A stretch of DNA of 44,315 nucleotides, taken from JAVVUJ01 sp964461765. Lineage in GTDB: Bacteria > Bacillota > Clostridia > Peptostreptococcales > Anaerovoracaceae. Below, in pieces: positions 32,715 to 41,056 of this stretch. The stretch covers positions 1 to 44,315 of the forward strand of contig CAYWVS010000019.1 in assembly GCA_964461765.1 (NCBI GenBank). Direction: 5' to 3'. A model generated the notes under the pieces. It had not been told where the DNA came from. It saw only the letters and a program-made list of their open reading frames with translations, and did not search any database. Positions within the stretch are counted from its first letter, which is position 1; each line of letters begins with the position of its first letter. The translations under genes and the position numbers were made by a program.

Positions 32715-34850
32715 TTGAAGGTTCTGGTTATAGGAGGATACAATTACTTTTCTGCAGCAGTTTTAATGCGACTAAAGCGTGAAAAGCATAATACATATAT
32801 CATTTGTGGTAAAGGTGATGATAAATCGGATGCCAAACAAAAACAGAAAGCCGATGTAGAATATCGTTTTAATGCTTCTGACAGTAATATCTCTCATATT
32901 ATTGATGATATAAAACCCGACAGTATTATCATTATGGGTGCATTCGATTCAATTTATAAGTGGGAGCATTTTAAAAGCTCGAATGAGTATTTACGTGGGT
33001 TGTCTAATATCTTGGGAGTAGCACAAGATGCATGTGTAAAAAAGGTTGTGTATCTTTCTTCATATGCTTTGGACCAAGCAGAAATACCTTCCAAAACAGC
33101 CATTGCAGTTACAACCGGAGAAGATCTTTGTTTACGCTATAATCAATTTGATAACATGAAGACATTCGTGCTACGTATGCCTTCAGTCTTTGGTATACCC
33201 ACAGCTCTTGATGAAAGTTGCGGTGAATTACCAAGCATAATATCCAGCTCTTTTACCAGTCAGCCTTGCTTTGGTCTCTCTAAAGAAATTGACCCGCTGT
33301 ATATTTCGGATGCTGTTGAAGCAATTTATAAGGTGATTTGCAGTTCAAGCGATGATAAGCAAGTATATGAATTGAGCAGCGGATATAAGCTTGATACCGT
33401 TGCTTTAAAAAATAAGCTTCAAGAGGCTTTGGCAGATGGAAATATAGCCGAAACAGATTTTACTGATACCTTTAAGGTGATGCAAGACACCCCGGGTTTT
33501 AACAGTGATTATTCCTTTAAGCCATTTATGAAATTGGATATGGCGATCCAAAGCATATGCAAAGCTCACATGGATAATAATTGGTCTGTGAAAAAAACAA
33601 ACAAACCCAGCCCTGAAACGAGTAAGAGCAAACAATTTATCCCAAAGGTTAAGGAGGTAATTACAACAGCACTTCCTTATTTTGAGAACCTTTTGTTATT
33701 TGCGCTTGCAGGATATTTTATTTACAAAGGTGTCCCCAATCCGGCTTTGCTGCTTGTTTTTTATATTGTTCTGACATCCGCTGTGTTTAATCGTGTGCAG
33801 ATGTTTATTGCTATTATAGTTTCGGTTATTCTTTATACGCTATTCCAATCCAGCGGTTATTCTCTTTATCAAATTGTGAGTAACTACAATTACATCTTTA
33901 CTGTTCTTGTTATGATTGTCAGCGGTTTTATCGTATCGTCACTAAAAGATAAACTATCATCATTACAAGAAAATAAAGATTTTGTTATTCAAACACTGGA
34001 AGAAGAAGTATCAGAGCTTGGGAGTATGCTGAGAACCAGCCGTGATATTAAGGCAGAGCTTGAAAATCGGTTACTGAACCATTCCGATAGCCTTTCTAAA
34101 ATATATGATATTGTTTCACAGCTTGATGCTGTGGAAACAAGAAAGGTTTTTAGCGGAGCATTAAAGGTCGTGTCTGATATTATGCGGTCAAAGGATATCT
34201 CCATTTATATGTCGGGAAACAATTCCAGTTACTTTCGTAATGTAGCTAGCTCTACACCAAAAGCACGAGAGAGTATGTCGAATTCTATAAAAATAACCGA
34301 TTACTTAGAAATGTACGATGCGCTAAAGAATGAGAACGTATACATTAACCGCACACTCGACCCATCACTACCCATTATGGCACTGGCCGTAAACACAGGA
34401 AATGAGTTTAATGTGATCATTATGCTTTGGAGCATTGACTTTAAAGATTTAGGACTATATCATGTCAACCTTTTCCTTGTTTTGAGAATGATTATTACAA
34501 GCTCTATTGCAAGAGCATACCAGTATGAGCTTGCTACACACGAGAAAAGATACATTGAAGATACAGCAATTTTACGCAAGGAATACTTTGCCGAGATTCT
34601 GTCTGACCAAAAAGCACTGCTTGAAGAAACCGGTTCTCCATTTCAAGTTATTAAGGTTCTATATGAATCAAGGGATATTACAGCACTAAGCCCAGCCCTT
34701 TCAAGCTCCTTGCGAACCACGGATTATATTGGCATTGGTGAAGATGATTCTGTAATGGTCATCTTAGGAGGAACTACAAAAGACGATGTACATTTTATTG
34801 AAAAGAGGCTCAACTGTAAAGAAATATTTATTGAGCACATTGTTTGTTAG
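32715..34850 (+). CDS. pelD: PelD-like c-di-GMP receptor with N-terminal SDR domain
   Basis: Membrane regulator of a Pel-type polysaccharide synthase, 711 aa. Residues 1-about 290 resemble an extended short-chain dehydrogenase (VLVIGGYN, VVYLSSYAL, FVLRMPSVFG, DPLYISDAVEAI) but lack a clear GxxGxxG and YxxxK, so it is probably not an enzyme. Four membrane spans follow (about 315-415), then a coiled coil, a GAF-like domain (about 455-595) and a degenerate GGDEF domain. In the last, the c-di-GMP I-site RTTD (667-670) is kept, but GGDEF is replaced by EDDSV (676-680) at the exact offset. It should therefore bind, not make, c-di-GMP. TTG start after GGAGGG. First gene of the operon. Confidence 0.85.
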   Translation: MKVLVIGGYNYFSAAVLMRLKREKHNTYIICGKGDDKSDAKQKQKADVEYRFNASDSNISHIIDDIKPDSIIIMGAFDSIYKWEHFKSSNEYLRGLSNILGVAQDACVKKVVYLSSYALDQAEIPSKTAIAVTTGEDLCLRYNQFDNMKTFVLRMPSVFGIPTALDESCGELPSIISSSFTSQPCFGLSKEIDPLYISDAVEAIYKVICSSSDDKQVYELSSGYKLDTVALKNKLQEALADGNIAETDFTDTFKVMQDTPGFNSDYSFKPFMKLDMAIQSICKAHMDNNWSVKKTNKPSPETSKSKQFIPKVKEVITTALPYFENLLLFALAGYFIYKGVPNPALLLVFYIVLTSAVFNRVQMFIAIIVSVILYTLFQSSGYSLYQIVSNYNYIFTVLVMIVSGFIVSSLKDKLSSLQENKDFVIQTLEEEVSELGSMLRTSRDIKAELENRLLNHSDSLSKIYDIVSQLDAVETRKVFSGALKVVSDIMRSKDISIYMSGNNSSYFRNVASSTPKARESMSNSIKITDYLEMYDALKNENVYINRTLDPSLPIMALAVNTGNEFNVIIMLWSIDFKDLGLYHVNLFLVLRMIITSSIARAYQYELATHEKRYIEDTAILRKEYFAEILSDQKALLEETGSPFQVIKVLYESRDITALSPALSSSLRTTDYIGIGEDDSVMVILGGTTKDDVHFIEKRLNCKEIFIEHIVC

Positions 34851-34861
34851 GAGGGATATGC

Positions 34862-35794
34862 TTGGAAATCGTCATTAAACTTATTCTTGTCAATTCTATT
34901 TTGACATTTATATATATGCTGTTTGGACTTTTTCAAAAAAAGAATAGTGACCGGCAAAAAACAATGCTTTTGACAGTCTTTTTTTTATTATGCCCTATAG
35001 TGGGTATTAGTTGCTTTTTTATTTCAACCCTTGTCTATTGGCTGCGGCCATCAAATTCTTTAGATATAACCGGAATTTATTTTAATGAAGAAAGAATCAG
35101 CTATCATAAAAAGGAAAATTATCTTGATGAAATTGATGTAACTCCCCTTGAAGATGTACTTCGTATTTCAAGTGTTAAAGATAAAAGAGAAAAGCTGCTT
35201 GAATCCATTAAGAGTGACATTAACGCCAATATGGTCACATATAGTGCCGCTGTACTAAGTGAGGATAGCGAGGTTTCGCACTATGCGGCAGCAATGCTTT
35301 CTAAGGCCCGGGATTCATTTGAGCGCAGTTTAAACAAGCTTGCACAGGAGTATGATGCAGACCGCACCGATGATAAGGTAAACCTTGCGTACATAGAAGC
35401 AGTTGACCAATACCTTTGCTGTGGAATTAATCTGTTTTATGAAGAACGAAAAAAATATTTGTATTCATACAATCAGCTATGTGAAAACTTATACACCCAT
35501 AACCCGGAGGCACTTTCAGAGAAACTTTATGCCGGAATGATTGAAAACTACATTGAACTTGGTGAACTGAATAAGGCTCGTGAATGGACGGCAATTTTTA
35601 TTGCTGTTTTCCCGAAAAGTGAGAATGCGTATTTAGCTAAGTTGCACTTTTATTTTCATACCGGCGAAAGTAAAAGATTTTTTGAAAGCCTGTCGGAGCT
35701 AAAGGCATCCGGAATACCAATTAGCGCTAACACAATAGATTTAATTCGATTTTTTATGTCAAAACCTATTTTGGCACAAAGGAAGGAGGAGTAA
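34862..35794 (+). CDS. pelE: PelE-like membrane TPR protein
   Basis: Protein of 310 aa. Two N-terminal membrane spans (about 3-22 and 35-58) are followed by a soluble helical region. Its first part (about 110-165, with SDINANMVTYSAAVLSEDSEVSHYAAAML) is a conserved PelE-like segment, and the rest (about 165-300) reads as TPR-like helices. In Pseudomonas, PelE sits between PelD and PelG/PelF in the membrane complex. TTG start 34862 is chosen because AGGAGGG lies 7 bp upstream. The frame extends to 34844, overlapping the pelD stop. Similarity is mostly by layout and position, so I am less sure than for PelF and PelG. Confidence 0.75.
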   Translation: MEIVIKLILVNSILTFIYMLFGLFQKKNSDRQKTMLLTVFFLLCPIVGISCFFISTLVYWLRPSNSLDITGIYFNEERISYHKKENYLDEIDVTPLEDVLRISSVKDKREKLLESIKSDINANMVTYSAAVLSEDSEVSHYAAAMLSKARDSFERSLNKLAQEYDADRTDDKVNLAYIEAVDQYLCCGINLFYEERKKYLYSYNQLCENLYTHNPEALSEKLYAGMIENYIELGELNKAREWTAIFIAVFPKSENAYLAKLHFYFHTGESKRFFESLSELKASGIPISANTIDLIRFFMSKPILAQRKEE

Positions 35795-35798
35795 GCAA

Positions 35799-38060
35799 TT
35801 GGAAATATTAACATTTATTCAGATATCACTCTGCTTTTTTGTGTTGTATATCTTTTTCCCCAAGTTATGCTTAGGGTATCTTTGGAAAGATAAGGGTATG
35901 TTTTATAAGCTTTTTTATAGCTTATGCTTAGGAAACATTGCAATGATTTTGATTGTATATGTTTTGTTTTTCGCCGGAATATACAACCGCTTCACCCTTA
36001 TTACGGCTTTGATTATTTTTGCCGGTTTATCCCAATGCATCGGCGGGAGAAAACGGATTTCCCAGCTTATGGGCATCCTTTCAAAAAAATATACACTTAT
36101 TAAGAGCGGCAGTTTCTCATTTAAATCCCTCCTAATCAACTTCAAATATGAGTATTTTAGAGCAAAGGAACATTCAAATCGTAAATATTTACTACATGGT
36201 ACTTTCATTTTACTCACTGTGCTTTGTGTAGGATACGGGCTTTATGTTCGTCTCTATCCCACCATTGGAGTATCTTTTTTTGGCATTTCTGACCTATATG
36301 TTCATTTAGACTGGCTCAGAGATATGCAGGACGGTGTGATTTTTGGAAACGGCATATATCCCTTTGGGTATCATAATATTATCATTGCTTTCAACACAAT
36401 ATTTCCATTTCCGCTTGCTACAGTGCTTCAGCTTTGGGGCGGTATTAGCCTCATCTTATTTTTAACAGGGTTCATATTTTTTGTTTGTAAGCTTTTCAAA
36501 TCATGGATTGCACGGCTTACTGTGCTTTGGGTGTTTTGTGTTTCAGATATTTTCGTTTACTTTAGGTACATAGATTTTCGGCTAAGTCAAGGATTGCCTC
36601 AAGAATATGCTTTGATATTTGTGTTGCCGGCGGTTATTTTTCTTTCGGATTATCTTAGAGAGCATAAAAAGATCAACCTTATTGTTTCAGCCCTTTGCTT
36701 GGCACTGACAGCACTTATTCATTTTTATATGACAATTATTTTAATCCTTGCTTATTTAGTATTGTTAATCATCAATTTTAAAACGGTTTTTAATAGAAAA
36801 ACCATTTTAGCGCTATTGGTTAGTTATGCCGTAGCAAGTGTAATAGCTGCGACTCCCATAACTGTAGGATTGCTTGAAGGTATACCCTTTGAAAAATCAA
36901 TTGGATGGGCGTTGGGCGTAACGCAAACCGCACCAAAGGACACCATTTCAAATAAAGACTTTAACGATAATTTTTTCTCCGAAGCTGAAAAAGCAACAAA
37001 TTTTTTTGAAAAAATAGCTTTGCTTTGCAAGGAGGAAGTGATACGTGCTTTATTTCCCAATAAAGCACTGGTTGAGTTTGGTATGGAAACGGACATAGAC
37101 AGAGGCTACATTATGCAAAATGGGCAAAACAAATATGTTTATCCCATTTTAATTAGCATCATTGCTGCAGTCGCACTGATTGCTTGGGGGATTGTCAGAA
37201 AATGTCCTTATACCAAGCTTCAGCTATGGCTGTTATTGTTTTGTATCCTGCTGTTTATCTTGAGTATTGCCTATCAGCTGGGATTTCCACAAATCATTGT
37301 TTTAATGCGTCAACGCACAATGCTTCGATTGATGATAATTCCCTTATTTGGTTTTTTGCCGGAATTTCTTTCAGTGATGATAGCGGTTTTACATAAAAGA
37401 AAAATTAAAATTTTGCCTCAGATAGCAATTGCAGTGATTATCATTCTGTTATGTTATGATTTGTTGTATTTAAGGAATATAGCAACAAAAGCTGTATCTA
37501 TGCAGGCTCAGTATGAACAGACGGTTGATGTATTGAAAAGAATCCAAAGTGAGTTTCCCAAGCATACCTATACGGTGATAGCAACAACCTATGAAATGCC
37601 GCTTGTGCGTAACGAAGGGTATCATTATGAATTGATTCGCTTACTAAAAACCATAGACGATCCCCCGGTTATGGGCAAGCAATATATTCCCACAGAATAT
37701 GTTTTTATTATCATTGAAAAAACGGTATTGCCGGTTTACCGCATTTCTGACCCCACCCATCCTCAAACGCTTATAAAAGGCGAAGCTATTACTGATAGTG
37801 ATGGGTATCTACCGCTACCCGATGACAAAAGCATTAATGCCAACGAGCTGGGCGAGTTTTATTATGCAAATTTACAAAACCGCAAAATCATAATGGCAAA
37901 AGCAGATTTGTGGGCAAAGGAATACAAAAAATATTTCCCCGATGAAATGTCCGTTTATTACGAGGATGATGACCTTGTTGTTTATATGTTAAGACAAGAT
38001 ACATATGTACTGAATAATTTATCTATTGATTATATGAACACCGAAAGGGGGAAAGAGTAG
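35799..38060 (+). CDS. GT-C-like polytopic membrane protein in pel operon
   Basis: Protein of 753 aa with about twelve to fourteen membrane spans (to about residue 565) and a C-terminal soluble domain of some 190 residues, probably outside. The first large loop, near 165-195, reads SDLYVHLDWLRDMQDG then YPFGYHN. An acidic/His cluster there and a polytopic body followed by a globular tail are typical of GT-C glycosyltransferases that use lipid-linked sugars. I do not recognise a named family. The Pseudomonas pel operon has nothing like it. TTG start after GGAAGGAGGA, 5 bp past pelE. The next gene overlaps its stop by 1 bp, so it belongs to the operon. A role in adding a side sugar, or in export, is speculation. 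Confidence 0.7.
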   Translation: MEILTFIQISLCFFVLYIFFPKLCLGYLWKDKGMFYKLFYSLCLGNIAMILIVYVLFFAGIYNRFTLITALIIFAGLSQCIGGRKRISQLMGILSKKYTLIKSGSFSFKSLLINFKYEYFRAKEHSNRKYLLHGTFILLTVLCVGYGLYVRLYPTIGVSFFGISDLYVHLDWLRDMQDGVIFGNGIYPFGYHNIIIAFNTIFPFPLATVLQLWGGISLILFLTGFIFFVCKLFKSWIARLTVLWVFCVSDIFVYFRYIDFRLSQGLPQEYALIFVLPAVIFLSDYLREHKKINLIVSALCLALTALIHFYMTIILILAYLVLLIINFKTVFNRKTILALLVSYAVASVIAATPITVGLLEGIPFEKSIGWALGVTQTAPKDTISNKDFNDNFFSEAEKATNFFEKIALLCKEEVIRALFPNKALVEFGMETDIDRGYIMQNGQNKYVYPILISIIAAVALIAWGIVRKCPYTKLQLWLLLFCILLFILSIAYQLGFPQIIVLMRQRTMLRLMIIPLFGFLPEFLSVMIAVLHKRKIKILPQIAIAVIIILLCYDLLYLRNIATKAVSMQAQYEQTVDVLKRIQSEFPKHTYTVIATTYEMPLVRNEGYHYELIRLLKTIDDPPVMGKQYIPTEYVFIIIEKTVLPVYRISDPTHPQTLIKGEAITDSDGYLPLPDDKSINANELGEFYYANLQNRKIIMAKADLWAKEYKKYFPDEMSVYYEDDDLVVYMLRQDTYVLNNLSIDYMNTERGKE

Positions 38061-39556
38061 TGTCAGTTAAAAGGTATTTTATGTTTGTAGTTTTATTCAT
38101 TATCATTTTTTCCTTTGTTTCGGCAATAACAATGGATTTAAACATAAGCAGTTCTAACCATGTTATCCCTACTTGGACAAATATGTCCGGCAGCTTAGAT
38201 TCCGCATTAATCTCTGCCGACAAGCTGAATTCTCAAAAGGCTTATTGCATTGCAGGAGCAGACGATATGGTTTACAAAACTGCATCAAAAACACTTGATA
38301 CAATTAGAAAGCCATATATTCGTGTTCAGTCAATTTCTGATATAGATACTACACTGCAATATGAGTGTTTGATTGTTATAGACAGACAGCTTGCCGATGC
38401 AGATATTGATTCCATTCGTGAGCTCTTGGCAAATGGGATTCCGGTTATATTTGCACAAATTCCAAACGAGTCCACTTTATCAAATAGCGCAACTCTTTCT
38501 CTCTTAGGGATAGAGCAAATTGGAAAAGAAAGGGTTCCACAGGAAGGTTTTCATATTATTGATGGCTTTCTCATGGGCGGACATATGACTTTTGAAAAAG
38601 CTGAAACATATGCACATGAGGTCACATTGACTTCTAAGTGCAAAACCTATATTCGTGCAGATAATAAAGACCTCTCAATCACCAATGAAGAGCAAACTGC
38701 CTTGCTATGGCGAACTTATCATCAAGGCACACCCCTTTTTGTATTTAACAACACATTTTTGTACAGTGATGAAGGCATAGGGCCTCTGGTCAGCGTTCTC
38801 TCTTTTCTTGAGGATGTTTTTGTATATCCTATTGTATCATCTTTTTCGGTTACATTGACTGATTTCCCCCTTGGTAACGATTATGATACACAAGCGAAGC
38901 TTATTTTCGATAGAGGAACCCAGAGTGCATTACGTGACATTATATTCCCCGATTTCGTACTATTGTCCTCAAAAGCAGGAGTAGAGCTTACTTTTTACTG
39001 CAAAAGCAGAGGCGTAGAAGAAGGTTTTTGGAAAAAGGAAATGCGAAAGCACCGCTATATGCTATATGAAAGTGAAGGTAACACCGCTCCGGGTCTTGTT
39101 ACACAAACGGGCTTTCGCAGCAAAAATTATAATGAGTTTCTCAATCGAGGGTTGGTTACAGCTATGGGATTTATTCACCATACTGTAAGTATGGAGGATG
39201 CATTTATTCCGTCCCCCGAATACGATTGGAGGCTTTTAGCAAAAGATTTTACCTCCGAGCTAAATGCTATGTCTGTATATTTTCCGTGGCTTAATCAACT
39301 TAGCCACGACAAAGCAGTGCAGGCGCTCAATGCTTATTATTCTATTAAACCGAAAATTACTATAAGCAATGACAGGTTGAATATTGAATGTGAAAATTTT
39401 AGAGGCAGTGCCGTGTTTATTGTACGACTTAAAGGGGAAGCAGAATTAGCTCAAAACAGTATGGCAGATGTTGAGAAAATTGAGAGGGGTATTTATAAGG
39501 TGACAATGCACACTCAGAATGCTTCCTTTGAAGTAAAGCATATTCGTACCCCATAG
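38060..39556 (+). CDS. DUF2194-like membrane-anchored protein
   Basis: Protein of 498 aa with one N-terminal membrane anchor (about 8-28), the rest probably outside. Residues about 60-230 resemble an amidotransferase-like Rossmann domain (YECLIVIDRQLADADIDSIRELLANG). Residues about 260-420 have SVTLTDFPLGN and ALRDIIFPDFVLLSSKAGVELTFY, which line up with the deacetylase-like DUF2194 domain (DDFP, then DIxWPD). Only one Asp of the usual pair remains, and no His-rich metal motif is clear, so activity is doubtful. GTG start inside the stop of the previous gene. By position it may stand in for the PelA deacetylase of other pel loci. Confidence 0.6.
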   Translation: MSVKRYFMFVVLFIIIFSFVSAITMDLNISSSNHVIPTWTNMSGSLDSALISADKLNSQKAYCIAGADDMVYKTASKTLDTIRKPYIRVQSISDIDTTLQYECLIVIDRQLADADIDSIRELLANGIPVIFAQIPNESTLSNSATLSLLGIEQIGKERVPQEGFHIIDGFLMGGHMTFEKAETYAHEVTLTSKCKTYIRADNKDLSITNEEQTALLWRTYHQGTPLFVFNNTFLYSDEGIGPLVSVLSFLEDVFVYPIVSSFSVTLTDFPLGNDYDTQAKLIFDRGTQSALRDIIFPDFVLLSSKAGVELTFYCKSRGVEEGFWKKEMRKHRYMLYESEGNTAPGLVTQTGFRSKNYNEFLNRGLVTAMGFIHHTVSMEDAFIPSPEYDWRLLAKDFTSELNAMSVYFPWLNQLSHDKAVQALNAYYSIKPKITISNDRLNIECENFRGSAVFIVRLKGEAELAQNSMADVEKIERGIYKVTMHTQNASFEVKHIRTP

Positions 39557-39571
39557 AAAGTAGGTGAATTT

Positions 39572-41056
39572 ATGAAGGTATCTTTATTTATTGAAGGATG
39601 CTATCCATATTTAGTGGGCGGCGTTTCAAGCTGGGCCCACGCATTTATAAAAAATATGCCTGACATTGAGTTTTGTCTGCATACCATTGTTGTGGACAAA
39701 AAGCAAATGGGCAAATTTGCTTATAAACTTCCGAAGAATGTTACCTCTGTCAATGAAATTGCATTATACGATGATGACGAGGTGTTTAAAGACAGAAAAA
39801 TAAAACTTACAAAAGCAGATCGACAGGCACTTTCCACATTGCTTATGGGTGAGCGCAGCAGTGACTGGAATGGGATATTTTCACTTTTTCGCAAAAACCC
39901 CGACTTATCCATTAACAAGCTGCTTATGGGAGCCGATTTTTTGGAGGCCATTACAAGCTATTACGAGCAAAAGTATTCCCACGTTGTGTTTTCGGATTTC
40001 CTATGGACAATGCGTTCGCTTTTCTTACCGCTGTTTCACTTATTAAAGTGGCGGCCCCAAAAGGCAGATTTATACCACAGCTTTTGCACCGGATACGCTG
40101 GGATAATGGCAAGCTATGCTAAGAACACCTTTCCTGAAACGCCGCTTATTATCACAGAACACGGCATATATACCCGTGAGCGTGAGGAAGAAATTATTAA
40201 AACCGATTGGGCCAAGGGTGTTTATAAAGATATTTGGATTTCAAATTTTTACAAGCAATCATCCTGTGCTTACAGCCAAGCGGACCGTGTGGTTGCACTG
40301 TATGAAAAAGCAAGCCGTTTGCAAATTGAAATGGGCTGTGAAGCTGAAAAAACCCTCGTAATACCAAACGGCGTGGATGTTCTGTCCCATGACAACATTC
40401 CCCAAAAGGATAAGGACGACACATTCATCAATATCGGTGCGGTTGTTCGTATTACACCTATTAAGGACATTAAAACTATGTTAAGTGCATATTATCACGC
40501 AAAACAAAATGTAAGCAATCTGCGTTTATTTATTATTGGCCCACAGGATGAGGATCCGGAATATTATTCCGAGTGCATAAAACTGACAGAAAACCTTGGT
40601 ATTTCGGATGTTGTTTTTACCGGCAGAGTTATTGTCAAGGAGTACATAGGTAAAATGGATATGCTACTATTGACAAGCATCAGCGAATCACAACCACTTG
40701 TATTGTTAGAAGCTATGTCCGCACGAAAGCCTTGTATTGCCACAAATGTAGGATGCTGCGCAGATATTTTAAACGGAACCGAACAGGATAACTTGGGTGC
40801 AGCAGGTATTATTACCCCTATTATGCAGATTGATGCCATCGCCAATGCAATTGTAAAGCTTGCCTTAGATGAGGGATTGCGGCAAAAAATGGGAGAAATC
40901 GGTCGCTCAAGGGTGATACGGTATTACAGGCAGGAACAATTATATGAAGCATACACAAAATTATATGCTCAGTTACTGCCTAAACTCCCGGATAAATTTG
41001 AAAACATACTTGAACCTAAGATTTATGAAAAGGAGGTGCTTGTATGGCGGGCATAG
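39572..41056 (+). CDS. pelF: PelF-like GT4 glycosyltransferase
   Basis: Cytosolic family-4 glycosyltransferase, 494 aa, the likely polymerising enzyme. It shows the PelF start KVSLFIEGCYPYLVGGVSSWAHAF (about 2-25) and middle segments ITEHGIYTRERE and VIPNGVD. The C-terminal nucleotide-sugar site follows, with the E-x7-E motif in SISESQPLVLLEAMSARKP. In Pseudomonas PelF uses UDP-activated N-acetylhexosamine (GalNAc-rich polymer). ATG start 15 bp after the preceding gene, with AAGTAGGTG. The end overlaps pelG by 13 bp. All family landmarks are intact, and this is one of the two firmest Pel markers here. Confidence 0.93.
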   Translation: MKVSLFIEGCYPYLVGGVSSWAHAFIKNMPDIEFCLHTIVVDKKQMGKFAYKLPKNVTSVNEIALYDDDEVFKDRKIKLTKADRQALSTLLMGERSSDWNGIFSLFRKNPDLSINKLLMGADFLEAITSYYEQKYSHVVFSDFLWTMRSLFLPLFHLLKWRPQKADLYHSFCTGYAGIMASYAKNTFPETPLIITEHGIYTREREEEIIKTDWAKGVYKDIWISNFYKQSSCAYSQADRVVALYEKASRLQIEMGCEAEKTLVIPNGVDVLSHDNIPQKDKDDTFINIGAVVRITPIKDIKTMLSAYYHAKQNVSNLRLFIIGPQDEDPEYYSECIKLTENLGISDVVFTGRVIVKEYIGKMDMLLLTSISESQPLVLLEAMSARKPCIATNVGCCADILNGTEQDNLGAAGIITPIMQIDAIANAIVKLALDEGLRQKMGEIGRSRVIRYYRQEQLYEAYTKLYAQLLPKLPDKFENILEPKIYEKEVLVWRA

